Positions 1 to 8,789 of a DNA stretch of 64,000 nucleotides are shown here, piece after piece. Under the pieces are notes generated by a model. That model was not told where the DNA came from. It did not search any database and worked only from the letters and a program-made list of their open reading frames with translations. Source of the DNA: DATKUC01 sp964553615 (GTDB lineage: Bacteria; Spirochaetota; Spirochaetia; DSM-27196; DATKUC01). A program made the position numbers and the translations under genes. Each line of letters begins with the position of its first letter. The first letter of the stretch is position 1. The DNA is taken from NCBI GenBank assembly GCA_964553615.1, contig CAZKMA010000021.1, positions 1 through 64,000 of the forward strand. Direction: 5' to 3'.

Positions 1-67
1 ACAGAACTCCGACCGGCGTATGGTAACTTTTCAACAATCTGCGTGGCAGTAAGCTGGTCGCAAGACC

Positions 68-1102
68 TCAGCTCCGTTGATGAGTCAGAGTTGTCTCCCG
101 GTGGACTATGGTGGTTTCGACAATCTGATGGGTAATTTTCTGTTTGCCGTCCTGGAGGTAATCGATCAGGATGCGCGCCGCGTGGTAACCGAGCGCTTCC
201 GGGTGGATGTCAACGCTCGAGAGCGAGGGGCTCTGGTATAGGCCCCGGATGCTGTTGTTGAATCCAACCACTGCGACGTCCGTGAGCTCTCGTTCCCCGA
301 GTGCGCGCAGAACACCGAAAGCGAGAAAATCGTCCGCGGCAACCACGGCATCCGGAATCGCTTCGAGCAGGAGCGCCTGCATTGTCTCGTAGCCAATATC
401 TTCGGTGGAATGCCCGTCGACAGTCGCGCTGTTCGTTGGCACCAGTTCCCCGTCCGGCTCGAACCCGCGGCTTTTCATTGCCTGCCGGTAGCCCTCATAT
501 CGGTCAATCGTATAATTCTGCGGCCATGCCGCTCCAACGAATGAAATGCGGAAATGTCCCTGATCGATCAGCTCGCTCACAACGCTGTACATGGCCTGGA
601 AATTGTCGTTGTCCACCCACAGCGATTCGACAGGAAGATCCGGCCGGCCGATAACGGAAAATGGAAACTCGCTGTCGCGCAGGAAGGCAATGCAGGGATC
701 ATTGTGTTGAACGGAAAACAGCACAACGCCGTCTGTCCAGTTTCCGTCGACGACCCGACGCACATATTCGAGAGTTTCGGTGACGTCTCTGCAGAACTCA
801 ATGGATACATGGTAGTGGAACTCGCGCGCGGCCGCAGTTGCCCCCTTGACTGCCATGATGAAGAAGGGGTTTTCCACGATGTTCTCCGGTTTTTCAGTAA
901 TTACCAGGCTGATCATCCGGCTCGGTCGCAGGCTCTGTCCTGCAGTGAATTGGCGGGGATGGTAGTTTAGCGACTGCATTATTTCCAGGACGTGGTTCCT
1001 GGTCTGCTCGCTTATCCCCGCGGCATTGTTGATGACACGCGAGACGGTGGAAATCGATACCTGTGCGGCTTCAGCGATACTTTTTAGCGATACGTTTCTC
1101 AT
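68..1102 (-). CDS. LacI/GalR-family transcriptional regulator
   Basis: Predicted repressor of the LacI/GalR family, 344 residues, the usual family length. The N-terminal helix-turn-helix is plain (residues 5-23, SLKSIAEAAQVSISTVSRV) and is followed by a periplasmic-binding-protein-like effector domain (about 60-340) that would bind a sugar or a derivative. The gene is divergent from the sugar ABC transporter that begins at 1393, so local control of that operon is the simplest reading. A palindrome in the transporter promoter (1336-1353) is a candidate operator, and a second one (AATGC-aac-GCATT, 1133-1145) lies just upstream of this gene's own start. The ATG chosen opens directly into the standard MRNVSLKSIA start of the family. 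The ligand cannot be told from the sequence. Confidence 0.93.
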   Translation of the reverse strand: MRNVSLKSIAEAAQVSISTVSRVINNAAGISEQTRNHVLEIMQSLNYHPRQFTAGQSLRPSRMISLVITEKPENIVENPFFIMAVKGATAAAREFHYHVSIEFCRDVTETLEYVRRVVDGNWTDGVVLFSVQHNDPCIAFLRDSEFPFSVIGRPDLPVESLWVDNDNFQAMYSVVSELIDQGHFRISFVGAAWPQNYTIDRYEGYRQAMKSRGFEPDGELVPTNSATVDGHSTEDIGYETMQALLLEAIPDAVVAADDFLAFGVLRALGERELTDVAVVGFNNSIRGLYQSPSLSSVDIHPEALGYHAARILIDYLQDGKQKITHQIVETTIVHRETTLTHQRS

Positions 1103-1327
1103 CGACCTACCTCGAACACCCCATTATTACAGAATGCAACGCATTTCTCCATTGCCGGGTGGACGGACTCTGCATCAGATTCCAGCAAATAATCTACAGA
1201 GAAGAAAGACATAATGATTTTATTTGCATGATTATTTCGATTATAGATTCATATGTAGCAAGTATCAAGGAAAATTTCGCCCATCATGCAAAAGTTTGCA
1301 AAAAATACCGCGGAAATTGTTTATCAC

Positions 1328-1357
1328 TTGACATTTTTACCACGTCGGGTAAATAAT
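1328..1357 (+). promoter_or_regulatory. Promoter of the sugar ABC transporter with candidate LacI operator
   Basis: A consensus -35 TTGACA (1328-1333) is followed by TAAATA (1350-1355, spacer 16) or AATAAT (1352-1357, spacer 18). Between them lies an inverted repeat TTTACC-N6-GGTAAA (1336-1353), placed where a LacI-family repressor would block RNA polymerase. Assignment of this repeat to the divergent LacI gene is inference. Confidence 0.55.
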
Positions 1358-1392
1358 GATTGGAAATACACTGAAAAGGAGACCGTCGTATC

Positions 1393-2679
1393 ATGAAGAA
1401 GCTTTTTTTTGGTTTGACGCTTCTGCTCGCCGGCGCATTGCTGTTTGCGGGTGGACAGAGCGAAAATAGCAATAGTGCCGCTGCGAGCCCTGCAGCGAAA
1501 ATCAAGGTGAACATTTTCCAGTTCAAGGTCGAGTTCAAGGACCAGTTCACGAAACTCGCGGACCTCTACATGAAGGAAAATCCGAACGTGGAGCTCAGCG
1601 TAAAGACAGTCGGTGGCGGCGCGGACTACGGTGCTGCGCTGCGTGCACTTTTCGCCTCCGGGGACGAGCCTGCAATCTTCAATGTTGGTGGGCCGCAGGA
1701 TGTGGCGGACTGGATGAAGTATCTTGCCCCGCTGAATGATCTGAATGTCACCAAACTGGCATTTCCGGGAACCCTCGGTGGCGTAACGGTGGACGGAAAC
1801 GTCTATGGGCTTCCGTACAACCAGGAAGGATATGGGTTCATATACAACAAGGCAATTCTGACCAAAGCCGGAATAGATCCGAAAAGTGTCGATACCTACG
1901 ACAAGCTGGTTGCGGCGGTTCAGAAGATGGACTCCATGAAGAAAGAGCTCGGAATTCAGGCGGTTTTCGCATTTCCGGTCAAAGAGACCTGGGTAACGGG
2001 CCTCCACCTTTCCAATGTGGCGTTCGGTCAGGAGTTCAAGAATGTGCTGGATGCATACAAGGCCAAGACAATTGACTTCAAGTATGCGGACGGTCTGAAG
2101 AAACTCGTAGATCTCGAGAATAAGTACTCGGTACAGCCGACCCTCTCCCTTGATTACAGCCAGCAGGTAGAGCAGCTTTTCTCTACAGGAAAGGTTGCGC
2201 TCATTCAGCAGGGAAACTGGGCACTCGGCTCAATTCAGGGCATAGACCCGGAACTGGCGAAGAACATCGGGTTCATTCCCATTCCGCTTCCCGGTGGTGT
2301 GCAGGACAGTATTCCCGTCGGCGTGCCAATGTACTGGGGTGTCAATAAGAACAAGGATGCCGCAACGGTAAAGGCGGCAGAGACCTTTCTGAACTGGATG
2401 TACACCTCAAACACCGGCAAGCAGTTCGTGCTGGATGAGTTCAAGTTCATCCCGGCGTACAAGGGGTATGATATCAGCAAGGTATCCGATCCCCTCGCAC
2501 GCGAGATCCTGGATTTTTCGGCACGCGGAAAGACTCTGCCGTGGGTCTTCATGGGGTATCCCACCGGCTGGGGCATGAACGTACTTGGCGTAGATATCCA
2601 GAAGTACATTGGCGGTCAAATGACGTGGCCGCAGCTCGTACAGGATACCAAAGCCAAGTGGGCGGCGGATCGCAAATAG
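1393..2679 (+). CDS. Sugar ABC transporter substrate-binding protein (CUT1 family)
   Basis: Extracellular solute-binding protein of a CUT1-type carbohydrate importer, 428 residues. A signal peptide (residues 1-20) ends in LLFAGGQSE and has no lipobox Cys, so the protein is probably periplasmic rather than a classic lipoprotein. The mature part has the family 1 solute-binding layout, including the NVGGPQDVADW and GLPYNQEGYGFIYNK stretches that line the sugar cleft. It is the first gene of an operon with two permeases (2770-3645, 3645-4475). A good Shine-Dalgarno (AAAAGGAG near 1374-1381) precedes the ATG. No ATPase gene follows. CUT1 systems commonly use a shared MsmK-type ATPase encoded elsewhere. 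The sugar is unknown. Confidence 0.92.
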   Translation: MKKLFFGLTLLLAGALLFAGGQSENSNSAAASPAAKIKVNIFQFKVEFKDQFTKLADLYMKENPNVELSVKTVGGGADYGAALRALFASGDEPAIFNVGGPQDVADWMKYLAPLNDLNVTKLAFPGTLGGVTVDGNVYGLPYNQEGYGFIYNKAILTKAGIDPKSVDTYDKLVAAVQKMDSMKKELGIQAVFAFPVKETWVTGLHLSNVAFGQEFKNVLDAYKAKTIDFKYADGLKKLVDLENKYSVQPTLSLDYSQQVEQLFSTGKVALIQQGNWALGSIQGIDPELAKNIGFIPIPLPGGVQDSIPVGVPMYWGVNKNKDAATVKAAETFLNWMYTSNTGKQFVLDEFKFIPAYKGYDISKVSDPLAREILDFSARGKTLPWVFMGYPTGWGMNVLGVDIQKYIGGQMTWPQLVQDTKAKWAADRK

Positions 2680-2769
2680 TCGTAGAATGGCATATTGTTG
2701 TTCGTTTTGCGGACGGGGCACGGGAAACTGCGCACCGTCCGCGCATTTGATCACGGAGGCCGGTCGGAG

Positions 2770-3645
2770 ATGAATCGCAGCACAAAAGAACGCATCAGTT
2801 ACTGGGCGTTCGTCGGCCCCATTGCATTGGCGTTTCTGGTCGTGGTTGTAATCCCGTTTGTCTGGGGTATCTACTACTCGTTCACGAGCTGGAACGGAAT
2901 TGTAAAGTCCGAGGTTACGTGGATCGGCTGGAAGAACTTCACCACTATTCTGAAAGATTCGCAATTCCTCCAATCGTTCTGGTTTACCACCCGGTTCGCC
3001 GTTGTCGCGGTATTTCTCATAAATCTCATCGGTTTTTCACTCGCGCTGCTCGTTACGCGATCCACGCGGAGCGCGAACCCGTTGCGGACGGTATTCTTCA
3101 TGCCAAATCTGATTGGCGGTCTCATTCTCGGGTTTATCTGGCAGTTCATCTATGTGCAGGCTTTTTCTTCACTGGGTGACGTGCTTGGTATTCCCGGGCT
3201 GAAAGGCTGGCTCGCAACACCGCGGACTGGTTTCTGGGGAATGGAGATCCTGATGACCTGGCAGATGTCAGGATATGTCATGGTGGTCTACATAGCGGCG
3301 CTGCAGAACATACCACGGGAGCTTGTGGAAGCCGCATCGCTGGACGGTGCGGGGGCCTGGACCCGGCTGCGTCACATTACCATCCCGCTCGTGGCCCAGG
3401 CATTTACTATAAGCATGTTTCTCATGCTCTCCAATTCATTCAAGCTCTACGATCAGAATCTTTCACTGACCAATGGTGGACCGTTCAATTCCACTCAGAT
3501 GCTGGCCATGAACATTTACAACCAGGCCTTCGTCTTTGACAAGATGGGCCTCGCCCAGGCGAAGGCCGTGATTTTCTTTATTGTCGTGGCAGCCGTCTCC
3601 CTGACGCAGGTACGCATGAACAAGAGCCGGGAGGTGGAGTACTGA
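2770..3645 (+). CDS. Sugar ABC transporter permease (MalF-like)
   Basis: Inner-membrane permease of the CUT1 importer, 291 residues from the ATG at 2770. That start is preferred over a longer frame from 2695 because GGAGG (2755-2759) lies 10 bases upstream and the protein then opens with MNRSTKERISYWAF followed at once by the first membrane helix. Six membrane segments are visible. The cytoplasmic EAA loop is present (LVEAASLDGAGAWTRLRHI), which docks the ATPase. It follows the binding-protein gene and overlaps the next permease gene by one base, so the two are translationally coupled. Confidence 0.92.
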   Translation: MNRSTKERISYWAFVGPIALAFLVVVVIPFVWGIYYSFTSWNGIVKSEVTWIGWKNFTTILKDSQFLQSFWFTTRFAVVAVFLINLIGFSLALLVTRSTRSANPLRTVFFMPNLIGGLILGFIWQFIYVQAFSSLGDVLGIPGLKGWLATPRTGFWGMEILMTWQMSGYVMVVYIAALQNIPRELVEAASLDGAGAWTRLRHITIPLVAQAFTISMFLMLSNSFKLYDQNLSLTNGGPFNSTQMLAMNIYNQAFVFDKMGLAQAKAVIFFIVVAAVSLTQVRMNKSREVEY

Positions 3646-4475
3646 TGATGCGCAGTTCACGTGTGACGGCTCAGCGGATTTTGTTAGAAGTTCTCGGGAT
3701 AATTGCGGGGCTTGTCTTTCTGTTCCCGTTCTACCTCATGTTCGTCAATTCCTTCAAGACAAAACTCGAGATCTTTTCGAACACGCTCAATTTTCCCGGG
3801 AAGATAGTGTTTGTCAATTACGTCGACGCTTTTCGGCAACTTCATTTCCTGAATGCGTTTGCAAATAGCCTCCTCGTTACTCTGGCGTCCATTGCGGTGC
3901 TTGTAGTCTTTGCATCCATGGCCGGATGGAAGATGGTGCGAACAAAGAACCGGACAAGTTCCTTCCTGTTTTTCATGTTCGTGGCGGCAATGCTCATTCC
4001 GTTCCAGTCCGTCATGCTTCCGCTCATTACCATGATGGGTAAGCTGAAGTTGCTGAGCAGGTTTGGACTCATCTTTGCGTATCTCGGATTCGGTTCGAGT
4101 CTCTCCGTGTTCCTCTATCACGGCTTCGTAAAGTCCATTCCGACCGAACTGGATGAAGCCGCTACGATAGACGGCTGCAGCAACGCGCAGTTGTTCTGGC
4201 GGATTATCTTTCCAATGTTGAATCCCATTACTCTGACGGTCGTTATTCTGAATCTGGTGTGGATCTGGAACGACTATCTGCTGCCTTCCCTGGTAATAAA
4301 CTCCGACGGTACCCGGACTATTCCGCTGCAAATGTTCTATTTCTTTGGTGAGTACACGAAACAGTGGAATCTCGCGCTGGCGGGACTCACGCTGGCAATC
4401 CTGCCGGCCATACTCTTCTATTTTTCGGCCCAACGGTACATCGTGAAGGGTGTGACCCAGGGCGCGATCAAGTAG
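3645..4475 (+). CDS. Carbohydrate ABC transporter permease (MalG-like)
   Basis: Second membrane subunit of the CUT1 sugar importer, 276 residues. Six hydrophobic segments and the EAA motif (TELDEAATIDGCSNAQLFW) are clear. Its ATG shares the final A of the upstream TGA (ctgATGatg), an arrangement for translational coupling; a second in-frame ATG follows immediately at 3648. With the binding protein and the first permease it completes the transporter except for the ATPase. Substrate unknown. Confidence 0.92.
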   Translation: MMRSSRVTAQRILLEVLGIIAGLVFLFPFYLMFVNSFKTKLEIFSNTLNFPGKIVFVNYVDAFRQLHFLNAFANSLLVTLASIAVLVVFASMAGWKMVRTKNRTSSFLFFMFVAAMLIPFQSVMLPLITMMGKLKLLSRFGLIFAYLGFGSSLSVFLYHGFVKSIPTELDEAATIDGCSNAQLFWRIIFPMLNPITLTVVILNLVWIWNDYLLPSLVINSDGTRTIPLQMFYFFGEYTKQWNLALAGLTLAILPAILFYFSAQRYIVKGVTQGAIK

Positions 4476-4495
4476 ACTCATCGGTTGTCCGGCCG

Positions 4496-4524
4496 CTGAA
4501 CGACGCGCGCTTCTGGAGTATGAT
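4496..4524 (+). promoter_or_regulatory. Candidate promoter for the 4531 gene (leaderless arrangement)
   Basis: A -10 box TATGAT (4519-4524) ends exactly 6 bases before the ATG at 4531. The -35 (CTGAAC, 4496-4501, spacer 17) is weak. If used, transcription would begin at the start codon. Confidence 0.35.
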
Positions 4525-4530
4525 GGGGGA

Positions 4531-6138
4531 ATGGAGAACAAGCGCCTTTCGGGGTCAACGCACGGCAATAAACCGATAAGGAATTCATCCCACGGCACGC
4601 GCGCACACACGGCGCCAGAGCCGTTTCGCGTAAAGCAGCGGGATCGGCAGTCAATTGAGCTGAAGTTTCGCTACATGCTCAGCCGCGAGCTCCGGCGCAA
4701 TCGTCAGACATCGGATGTGAGCATCTATTTTTTCCTTCCGTACTCATTCAACGTCGGTCCGGATAACTACGACCGCAGTTCCTTTTATGACGATTTGAAG
4801 CTCTATCTTCGTTTCAATACCCCGACCCTTACGGCCCAGGAGCTTCTGTCCCGTGAGTCCCGCATATCGCCCCTGGTCCGGGTTGAGCGCATGATACGCG
4901 CCGCCCGAAGAGAGGGAAAGTCGATAGACAGCCGGAATTGCGTGTACGAGGGCAAGCTCCTCGGATGTATCTACAAATCACTCCTGCGGGATGTATTCGG
5001 CAGCGCAGCCGCGGTATCTCCGCTTGGCCGGGAGACTTCCGTCTCTGGAGTCCGTGAATCCTTCAAGGAGATTCGCGACATTGCGCGGAGATTTCACCGT
5101 GCAACCTCCGCAATAGAACAAAGGGTGAACGACGCCGATCCGGATCTTGTTCAGCACATGCGGATGATAGATGAGCATCTTTCGCTGCTGATCGAGAAAT
5201 ATGCGGCCACGCTCTTTCAGCGTCTTCGTGGTGGTGCGTCACGGGAGTTGCGGCATCAGTTGTCCCGTATTATTGCCAAGGAGATCGGTTACCGTGAGAA
5301 CGCCGGCTATCCGACTGTCATCCGCGGCAGGCCCGATGAGGCAAAATTGGAGGAACACATCTACCGGGAGAAGATCCTGAAACGGTACGCTTCCGAAGTG
5401 CTGTTCTTTGATGTCAGACGCCGCAACACCGGGAAAGGCATGGAGCAGGTGCTTTACGCAGTGGCTGCCGGAATTGCCATGATTTTTGCAACCGGAATGG
5501 CATTCCTCGGGCAATCCACCTACGGAAGGCTCACGACCTCGCTCTTCATCGTTCTGGTTGTGAGCTACATGCTCAAGGACCGGATGAAAGACTTTTTCCG
5601 GGATGCCTTTCGAAAAAGACTCGGCAGCCATTTTTTCGATCGAAGCGCACGGCTCTACGATTCACGGCACAGACGGAAACTTGCCATTGTCAGGGAAAGG
5701 ACCTCGTTTATTGCAGAGACGCGTATTGATCCTGTCGTCCGGGAGCTCAGGAATCGCGGAACCTTCGAGCGGGCGCTTGCGCGCACCACCGCCGAATCCG
5801 TATTTCGTTACCACAAGAGGATTGTCCTGTTCACCAGGACTATGAAAGGAATTCACCGACGAATATCCGGGGTAGCCGACATCAGCATCATAGACCTGGG
5901 AGGCTTCCTTCGCGGTCTGGCGTCCCAACGCGGCCTCATTCCCTCGTTGGACGACAAGGGATCGATCGAGCTCAATCCGGTAAAACGGATCTACCACCTC
6001 AACATGATTGTTCAAATGAAGACCGGTGATTCCGAAAGACAGTATCGCTACCGGATGATCATGGATGCGGGCGGCATTGTGCGCATCGAGCCGGTGGAAG
6101 GCGTGGATCCGATAGGCGGGGAACCGGTCGATTCTTAA
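4531..6138 (+). CDS. Conserved-looking hypothetical protein with two central membrane helices
   Basis: A 535-residue protein that I do not recognise. The N-terminal 50 residues are polar and basic. A soluble region follows with an unusual aromatic stretch (SIYFFLPYSFNVGPDNYDR, about 65-83). Two hydrophobic helices sit near residues 307-350 (VLYAVAAGIAMIFATGMAFL and SLFIVLVVSYML), then a basic amphipathic segment (KDRMKDFFRDAFRKRLG) and a soluble C-terminal domain. The layout suggests a membrane protein with both soluble domains on the same side. It stands alone between the sugar transporter and the MarR gene. No Shine-Dalgarno is at normal spacing: GGAG at 4515-4518 is 12 bases away. A -10-like box ends 6 bases before the ATG. 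Function unknown. Confidence 0.75.
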   Translation: MENKRLSGSTHGNKPIRNSSHGTRAHTAPEPFRVKQRDRQSIELKFRYMLSRELRRNRQTSDVSIYFFLPYSFNVGPDNYDRSSFYDDLKLYLRFNTPTLTAQELLSRESRISPLVRVERMIRAARREGKSIDSRNCVYEGKLLGCIYKSLLRDVFGSAAAVSPLGRETSVSGVRESFKEIRDIARRFHRATSAIEQRVNDADPDLVQHMRMIDEHLSLLIEKYAATLFQRLRGGASRELRHQLSRIIAKEIGYRENAGYPTVIRGRPDEAKLEEHIYREKILKRYASEVLFFDVRRRNTGKGMEQVLYAVAAGIAMIFATGMAFLGQSTYGRLTTSLFIVLVVSYMLKDRMKDFFRDAFRKRLGSHFFDRSARLYDSRHRRKLAIVRERTSFIAETRIDPVVRELRNRGTFERALARTTAESVFRYHKRIVLFTRTMKGIHRRISGVADISIIDLGGFLRGLASQRGLIPSLDDKGSIELNPVKRIYHLNMIVQMKTGDSERQYRYRMIMDAGGIVRIEPVEGVDPIGGEPVDS

Positions 6139-6164
6139 TCCGAGTAATTTTATCAGCTAAACAC

Positions 6165-6223
6165 TTGACCATACCTCGTCTCTGTCGCTATATTGTTCAA
6201 CATAGAACAGTTCGATGTCGAAC
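6165..6223 (+). promoter_or_regulatory. marR-wrbA promoter with two operator palindromes
   Basis: TTGACC (6165-6170) and TATATT (6189-6194, spacer 18) form a sigma-70-type promoter. Immediately after the -10 come two perfect inverted repeats in tandem: TGTTC-N6-GAACA (6194-6209) and GTTCGA-N2-TCGAAC (6210-6223). They overlap the predicted transcription start, which fits autorepression by the MarR protein encoded downstream. Confidence 0.7.
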
Positions 6224-6329
6224 TAAATGCATGTCGAATGTTCTTTTGCCCGTCATCCTGGTGACGGACCGGAACGCTGCTGTTACGCGCGGACAGCAGC
6301 GGCCGGACCAGGGCGGAAAAGGAGTTGCT

Positions 6330-6794
6330 GTGGGAACGAAGTATCAGGGAACAGAGCAGGAAGTGCTGGCCTTGAATACGTTCATACGACTTCAGCGTGC
6401 CGTGGGCGCCGTGGAAGGGTACCTCGGCCGGACGGATCCCTTCCCCGACCGGTTGACCGTAAGCCAGTTCGGCGTTCTCGAAGCGCTGCTCCACCTGGGG
6501 CCGTTATGCCAGAATGAGCTTGGGGCGAAAATCCTGAAGAGCAAGGCGAACATAACCGTTGTCGTCGATCATCTGGAGCGGGCCGGGCTCGTTTTGAGGG
6601 CCCCTCACCCGACAGACCGGCGAATGGTGCGTGTCGAGTTGACTCCCGAAGGGCGCAAATTGATAACAGAGATCTTTCCCGCTCGACTCCGGTCGATCGT
6701 GGAAGCCTTCAGCGTTCTGAGTTCCACCGAACAGGTGCAGCTTGGGACTCTGTGCAGGAAACTAGGTATTGGACTACAGGAGAGAGGAGACTGA
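6330..6794 (+). CDS. MarR-family transcriptional regulator
   Basis: Winged-helix regulator of the MarR family, 154 residues from the GTG at 6330. This start is chosen because AAAAGGAG (6317-6324) lies 5 bases upstream; the frame runs open further upstream across the promoter and operators, which would not be coding. The winged helix covers about residues 45-115, with the family signature near the wing (APHPTDRRMVRVELTPEGR). There is no obvious reactive Cys pair in the N-terminal helix. The gene sits 3 bases upstream of wrbA, so it very likely represses itself and wrbA, responding to quinones, phenolics or oxidants. The inducer is inference. Confidence 0.9.
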   Translation: MGTKYQGTEQEVLALNTFIRLQRAVGAVEGYLGRTDPFPDRLTVSQFGVLEALLHLGPLCQNELGAKILKSKANITVVVDHLERAGLVLRAPHPTDRRMVRVELTPEGRKLITEIFPARLRSIVEAFSVLSSTEQVQLGTLCRKLGIGLQERGD

Positions 6795-6797
6795 GAT

Positions 6798-7406
6798 ATG
6801 AAGATAAAGGTAATTTTCTACTCGACATATGGTCACATGTTGCAGATGGCAAAGGCCGCAGCCGAAGGTGTAAAAGAGGCCGGTGCGGAGGTCGAGCTGC
6901 TTCGCATTCCGGAGACGCTTCCGAATGAAGTTCTGGAACAGATGGGCGCGCTCGAGGCCCAGAAGCAGTTTGCCGACATTCCGCTGGCAACGGTGGAATC
7001 GCTCGCGGAAGCTGATGGTTTCATTTTCGGCGTCCCGACCAAGTATGGAACGATGGCATATCAGGTGAAACAGTTCCTGGATCAGACCGGTCAGCTGTGG
7101 GCAACCCAGGCACTCGGGAACAAGCCTGCCGCGGTCATGTCGAGCACGGCGACTCAGCACGGGGGACAGGAGATGGCACTCATCTCAATGTATGTTTCGC
7201 TCATGCACCACGGCATGATACCCGTGGGACTGCCGTATTCTTACCAGGGGCAGATGGGCGTTGACGAAGTTGTCGGTGGATCACCCTACGGCGCAACAAC
7301 AAGCACCGGCGGAGACGGTTCCCGCATGCCGAGCAAGCGCGAGCTGGACGGAGCCCACTACCAGGGAAAGAGACTCGCGGAGATCGCGAAGAAATTGAGT
7401 GCCTGA
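6798..7406 (+). CDS. wrbA: WrbA-type NAD(P)H:quinone oxidoreductase
   Basis: Flavodoxin-fold FMN enzyme that reduces quinones by two electrons and so avoids semiquinone radicals; cytoplasmic and normally tetrameric. The 202-residue length matches the family. The N-terminal FMN phosphate loop (YSTYGHMLQMAKAAAEG, from about residue 8), the VPTKYGTMAYQVKQFLDQTG loop and the SSTATQHGGQEMAL segment are all present. AGGAG lies just before the ATG. It is cotranscribed with the MarR gene and ends at a strong terminator (7431-7468), so the two genes form a complete redox-stress unit. Confidence 0.95.
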   Translation: MKIKVIFYSTYGHMLQMAKAAAEGVKEAGAEVELLRIPETLPNEVLEQMGALEAQKQFADIPLATVESLAEADGFIFGVPTKYGTMAYQVKQFLDQTGQLWATQALGNKPAAVMSSTATQHGGQEMALISMYVSLMHHGMIPVGLPYSYQGQMGVDEVVGGSPYGATTSTGGDGSRMPSKRELDGAHYQGKRLAEIAKKLSA

Positions 7407-7430
7407 GCGCGGACACATCTCCAGCAATGA

Positions 7431-7468
7431 GGGCCGATCGGCGAAACGCCGACCGGCCCATTTTTTTT
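7431..7468 (+). terminator. Rho-independent terminator after wrbA
   Basis: A 13-base-pair stem with one mismatch (7431-7443 with 7447-7459), an AAA loop, then A and eight T residues (7461-7468). Confidence 0.9.
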
Positions 7469-7492
7469 CCGAAGGTCTTCGGCACGCCGCTC

Positions 7493-7522
7493 TTGGCCAG
7501 TTCCGAAGTCATCTGCTACTAT
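7493..7522 (+). promoter_or_regulatory. avtA promoter, leaderless arrangement
   Basis: TTGGCC (7493-7498), spacer 18, TACTAT (7517-7522). The -10 ends 6 bases before the ATG at 7529 and there is no Shine-Dalgarno, so the mRNA would start at or next to the start codon. Confidence 0.5.
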
Positions 7523-7528
7523 CAATTC

Positions 7529-8782
7529 ATGCAATTCTCTCAATTCGGTGAAAAGCTTGCCGGCCATTCGGGGATACTCCAGCTCATGGACGATCTCGGC
7601 AAGGCGTTGCAGGGGCCTGAGAAGGTACAGATGCTCGGCGGAGGAAACCCGGCGCATCTGCCGCAGATGAATGCGCTCTGGAGAGCGCGGATGGGCGAAA
7701 TCCTTGCCAATCAGGATGAGTTCGAGCATATGGTTGCGGACTACGACACGCCCCGCGGAAAGGACGCATTTCTGGAGTCGATCGCCGGGTTCCTCCGACG
7801 ACAGTACGGATGGGCAATCGGCCCGGAAAATGTCGCAGTTACCAATGGCAGCCAGAGTGCGTTTTTTTTCCTCTTCAACATGCTTGCGGGCCCGTATCCG
7901 GACGGAACCAACCGCAGGATTCTCTTTCCGCTGGTACCGGAGTACATCGGGTATGCGGATCAGGGTGCTCACGACGATATGTTTGTCGCGGCCATGCCTA
8001 AAATCGACGAGCTGGAGGATCGTTCCTTCAAATACCATGTGAACTTTGATCAGCTCCCGATCGACGACACGGTTTCTGCCATCTGTGTTTCGCGGCCAAC
8101 AAACCCGACCGGAAATGTTCTGACCGACACTGAAGTTCTTCATCTGGCTTCGCTTGCCGAGGAACGCGGAATTCCACTTCTTGTAGATAATGCGTACGGC
8201 ATGCCGTTCCCCGGCATCATATTCACGGACGCTTCTCCGGTATGGAACAGGAACATTGTGCTCAGCATGAGCCTTTCCAAGCTTGGACTCCCGGCGGTCA
8301 GAACAGGTATCGTCGTGGGACGTGAGGACATCATCCAGGCGCTTTCGAGTGTAAACGCAATTGCGAGTCTCGCGAACGGGAGCCTCGGGCAGGTTCTTAC
8401 GAAGCCCCTGTTCGACGATGGGAGTATCGTTTCCCTCGTTTCGGAGGTTGTGCGTCCGTTCTACGAAGCGCGCGCGAAGCAGGCACGATCCTGGATTCGC
8501 GAATATTTCCCCGCCGATCTGGACTACGCCGTACACGTGTGTGAGGGATCTCTCTTTCTCTGGATCTGGTTCCGGGGACTGAGCGGCACCTCACGCGAGC
8601 TGTACGAACGGCTGAAGCGGCGGGGTGTTATCATTGTGCCCGGGGAGTACTTCTTTTTCGGCATTGAGGAAGACTGGCCGCACAGGAGACAGTGCATACG
8701 CGTAAACTACTGTCACAACGAAGAATCCGTGCGGACCGGCATCAAAATAATTGGCGAAGAGGCGCAGAACCTCTCCCGATGA
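7529..8782 (+). CDS. avtA: Valine--pyruvate aminotransferase AvtA
   Basis: PLP-dependent class I/II aminotransferase that interconverts valine plus pyruvate and 2-ketoisovalerate plus alanine; 417 residues, the size of E. coli AvtA. The protein follows the known enzyme almost block by block: GEKLAGHSGILQLMDDL at the start, MLGGGNPA, TNGSQSAFFFLFN, CVSRPTNPTGNV, the PLP lysine in MSLSKLGLPAVRTG and the carboxylate-binding Arg region near the C-terminus. The start at 7529 matches the family N-terminus; an ATG at 7427 in the same frame lies before the wrbA terminator and is not credible. The next gene begins 7 bases after its stop. Confidence 0.95.
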   Translation: MQFSQFGEKLAGHSGILQLMDDLGKALQGPEKVQMLGGGNPAHLPQMNALWRARMGEILANQDEFEHMVADYDTPRGKDAFLESIAGFLRRQYGWAIGPENVAVTNGSQSAFFFLFNMLAGPYPDGTNRRILFPLVPEYIGYADQGAHDDMFVAAMPKIDELEDRSFKYHVNFDQLPIDDTVSAICVSRPTNPTGNVLTDTEVLHLASLAEERGIPLLVDNAYGMPFPGIIFTDASPVWNRNIVLSMSLSKLGLPAVRTGIVVGREDIIQALSSVNAIASLANGSLGQVLTKPLFDDGSIVSLVSEVVRPFYEARAKQARSWIREYFPADLDYAVHVCEGSLFLWIWFRGLSGTSRELYERLKRRGVIIVPGEYFFFGIEEDWPHRRQCIRVNYCHNEESVRTGIKIIGEEAQNLSR

Positions 8783-8789
8783 GGCAAAC

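Noticed and set aside
7358..8536. A 392-codon open frame opposite avtA
   Set aside because: It runs across the wrbA terminator and the avtA coding sequence and shows no family motif.
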